Below are positions 63,229 to 64,000 of a stretch of DNA of 64,000 nt, one piece after another. How positions within the stretch are numbered: position 1 is the first letter of the stretch; each line of letters starts with the position of its first letter. This DNA is from Clostridiales bacterium (GTDB lineage: Bacteria > Bacillota > Clostridia > Lachnospirales > Lachnospiraceae). Location of the stretch: positions 1-64,000 of the forward strand of contig JAJQCD010000019.1 in the NCBI GenBank assembly GCA_021202925.1, read 5' to 3'. A program made the translations under genes and the position numbers. A model generated the notes under the pieces. That model saw nothing but the letters and a program-made list of their open reading frames with translations, searched no databases and was not told the DNA's origin.

Positions 63229-64000
63229 CTACAGAATCCGGCTGATATCATTGAACAGAATCACTACCATAAGCGCCATCAAAACCATCATCCCCGCCAG
63301 ATGAACCTTTCCCTCCATCTCCGGATTCACCGGTTCGCCGCGTATCAGTTCGATGAACAGAAAGAGAAGCCGCCCGCCGTCCAGCGCCGGGATCGGCAGC
63401 AGGTTCATGATTCCAAGGCTCGATGAAAGCAGCAATACCCAGTTGGACAGAATCAGAACCACGGCGCCCATGCCGCTCTCCCGTCCTTCCTCCACGGTCT
63501 CACCGACCATGGTCACAATACCGACCGGGCCAGTCACAGCTTCCCCCGCCTCAATCTGTCCACGGATCAGCATACCGATGCCATCTATCGTGGAGCGGAC
63601 ACAATAGCGAACCTCATACAGACTGTAATACAGAATTTCGCCGAGCCCATGCACCTTCTCATATCCGGAAAATCTCACCCCGATCAGATAGGAACCATAT
63701 TCCTCACTGTAACGTGGCGTCAGCGTCACCGTCCGGATCTCGGCCGCACCTCCATTCTCCCAGTCTCCGCCGACCGGACGCTGATACTGGATGGTCAGCT
63801 CCTCGCCCGGATGCACATAGGTATACAGAAGGACATCCCGGTAACCCTCAATCCTGCGCCGGTTGATCTTCGTAATCTGGTCGCCGGATGCAAGACCAGC
63901 CTCCGCCGCCGCGGAATGCTCCGTCACATCATAAATGACAGCGAAATCATGTCCCGAACTCACTACCAGAACTACAGCAAACAGAAACGCCAGAATGAAG
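63229..64000 (-). CDS. rseP: RseP/RasP-type site-2 metalloprotease, C-terminal part (runs off the window)
   Basis: The visible part has the PDZ domain (VTEHSAAAEAGLASGDQITKI) and the last membrane helices with the second zinc-ligand motif NLLPIPALDGGR. The frame stays open beyond 63963 through a membrane segment (ILAFLFAVVLVV), so the GTG there is not the real start and the HExxH motif lies outside. The enzyme cuts anti-sigma factors and signal peptides within the membrane. ispG follows after 37 nt. Confidence 0.92.
   Translation of the reverse strand, partial: FILAFLFAVVLVVSSGHDFAVIYDVTEHSAAAEAGLASGDQITKINRRRIEGYRDVLLYTYVHPGEELTIQYQRPVGGDWENGGAAEIRTVTLTPRYSEEYGSYLIGVRFSGYEKVHGLGEILYYSLYEVRYCVRSTIDGIGMLIRGQIEAGEAVTGPVGIVTMVGETVEEGRESGMGAVVLILSNWVLLLSSSLGIMNLLPIPALDGGRLLFLFIELIRGEPVNPEMEGKVHLAGMMVLMALMVVILFNDISRIL

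Noticed and set aside
1-64000. CRISPR arrays, rRNA and tRNA genes
   Set aside because: No regularly spaced repeats, rRNA segments or cloverleaf patterns with a T-loop were recognised; isolated short tRNAs could still be missed by eye.

Overview
The window looks like the chromosome of a low-to-mid GC Bacillota, class Clostridia, most likely a Lachnospiraceae-type gut anaerobe. Support: PolC-type replicase, Mini-RNase III (MrnC), a DarA-like c-di-AMP receptor, CsoR/CopA copper control, FprA flavodiiron protein, a GlnA plus ANTAR-regulator pair as in clostridia, a SpoIID-family protein, and strong AGGAGG-type ribosome binding sites. Almost all genes lie on the minus strand. No rRNA, tRNA or CRISPR array was seen.

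Layout. (1) 1-4.2 kb: an AT-rich accessory island. It holds an archaeo-eukaryotic primase-like gene and an SF2 helicase on the minus strand, bracketed by two paralogous excisionase-type HTH genes on the plus strand, and ends with an 11-bp tandem repeat. (2) 4.3-9 kb: MFS transporter, SpoIID/LytB-domain protein, AI-2E-type transporter. (3) 9.1-13.2 kb: a probable 6S RNA, an SSB-like gene interrupted by an in-frame TAG, typA and a YigZ-family gene, with inverted copies of a dispersed palindromic repeat on either side of the SSB-like/typA pair. (4) 13.3-20.5 kb: a solo ISL3-type transposase N-terminal protein, glmS, a rhodanese-TtcA fusion, a MocR regulator and glnS. (5) 20.7-28.7 kb: a Pro-rich DUF4397 protein, ldh, the operon dagK-like/ispF/cysS/mrnC/rlmB, a PAP2 phosphatase and a CobA/BtuR-like ATPase. 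(6) 28.8-35.1 kb: a raffinose/melibiose-type module (binding lipoprotein, two permeases, GH36 alpha-galactosidase, divergent AraC regulator) without its own ATPase gene. (7) 35.2-42.1 kb: lipoprotein, orphan KdpDE-like two-component pair, dapF, nitR, glnA with a structured leader, and a PflA-like radical SAM protein. (8) 42.2-42.7 kb: a stand-alone, purine-rich, structured non-coding RNA candidate of about 500 nt that I cannot assign to a known family. (9) 42.8-54.3 kb: darA, fprA, a receiver-only regulator, an ATP-grasp/esterase cluster with one esterase broken by an in-frame TGA, a PEP-synthase-like protein with a degenerate RecA/KaiC-like N-terminus, an XRE regulator, a roughly 90-nt small RNA candidate, FeoA, and a cell-envelope glycosyl group. 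(10) 54.4-57.5 kb: csoR-copA, with a CopZ-like domain fused to the CopA C-terminus behind a perfect internal ribosome binding site. (11) 57.7-64 kb: polC, ispG and a truncated rseP, the usual Bacillota order.

Most worth following up: the orphan RNA at 42.2-42.7 kb, the primase-helicase island, the CopA/CopZ internal start, the two single-codon nonsense lesions, the glnA leader next to its ANTAR regulator, and the small RNA at 51.3 kb. All function calls come from reading motifs by eye; no database search was run.
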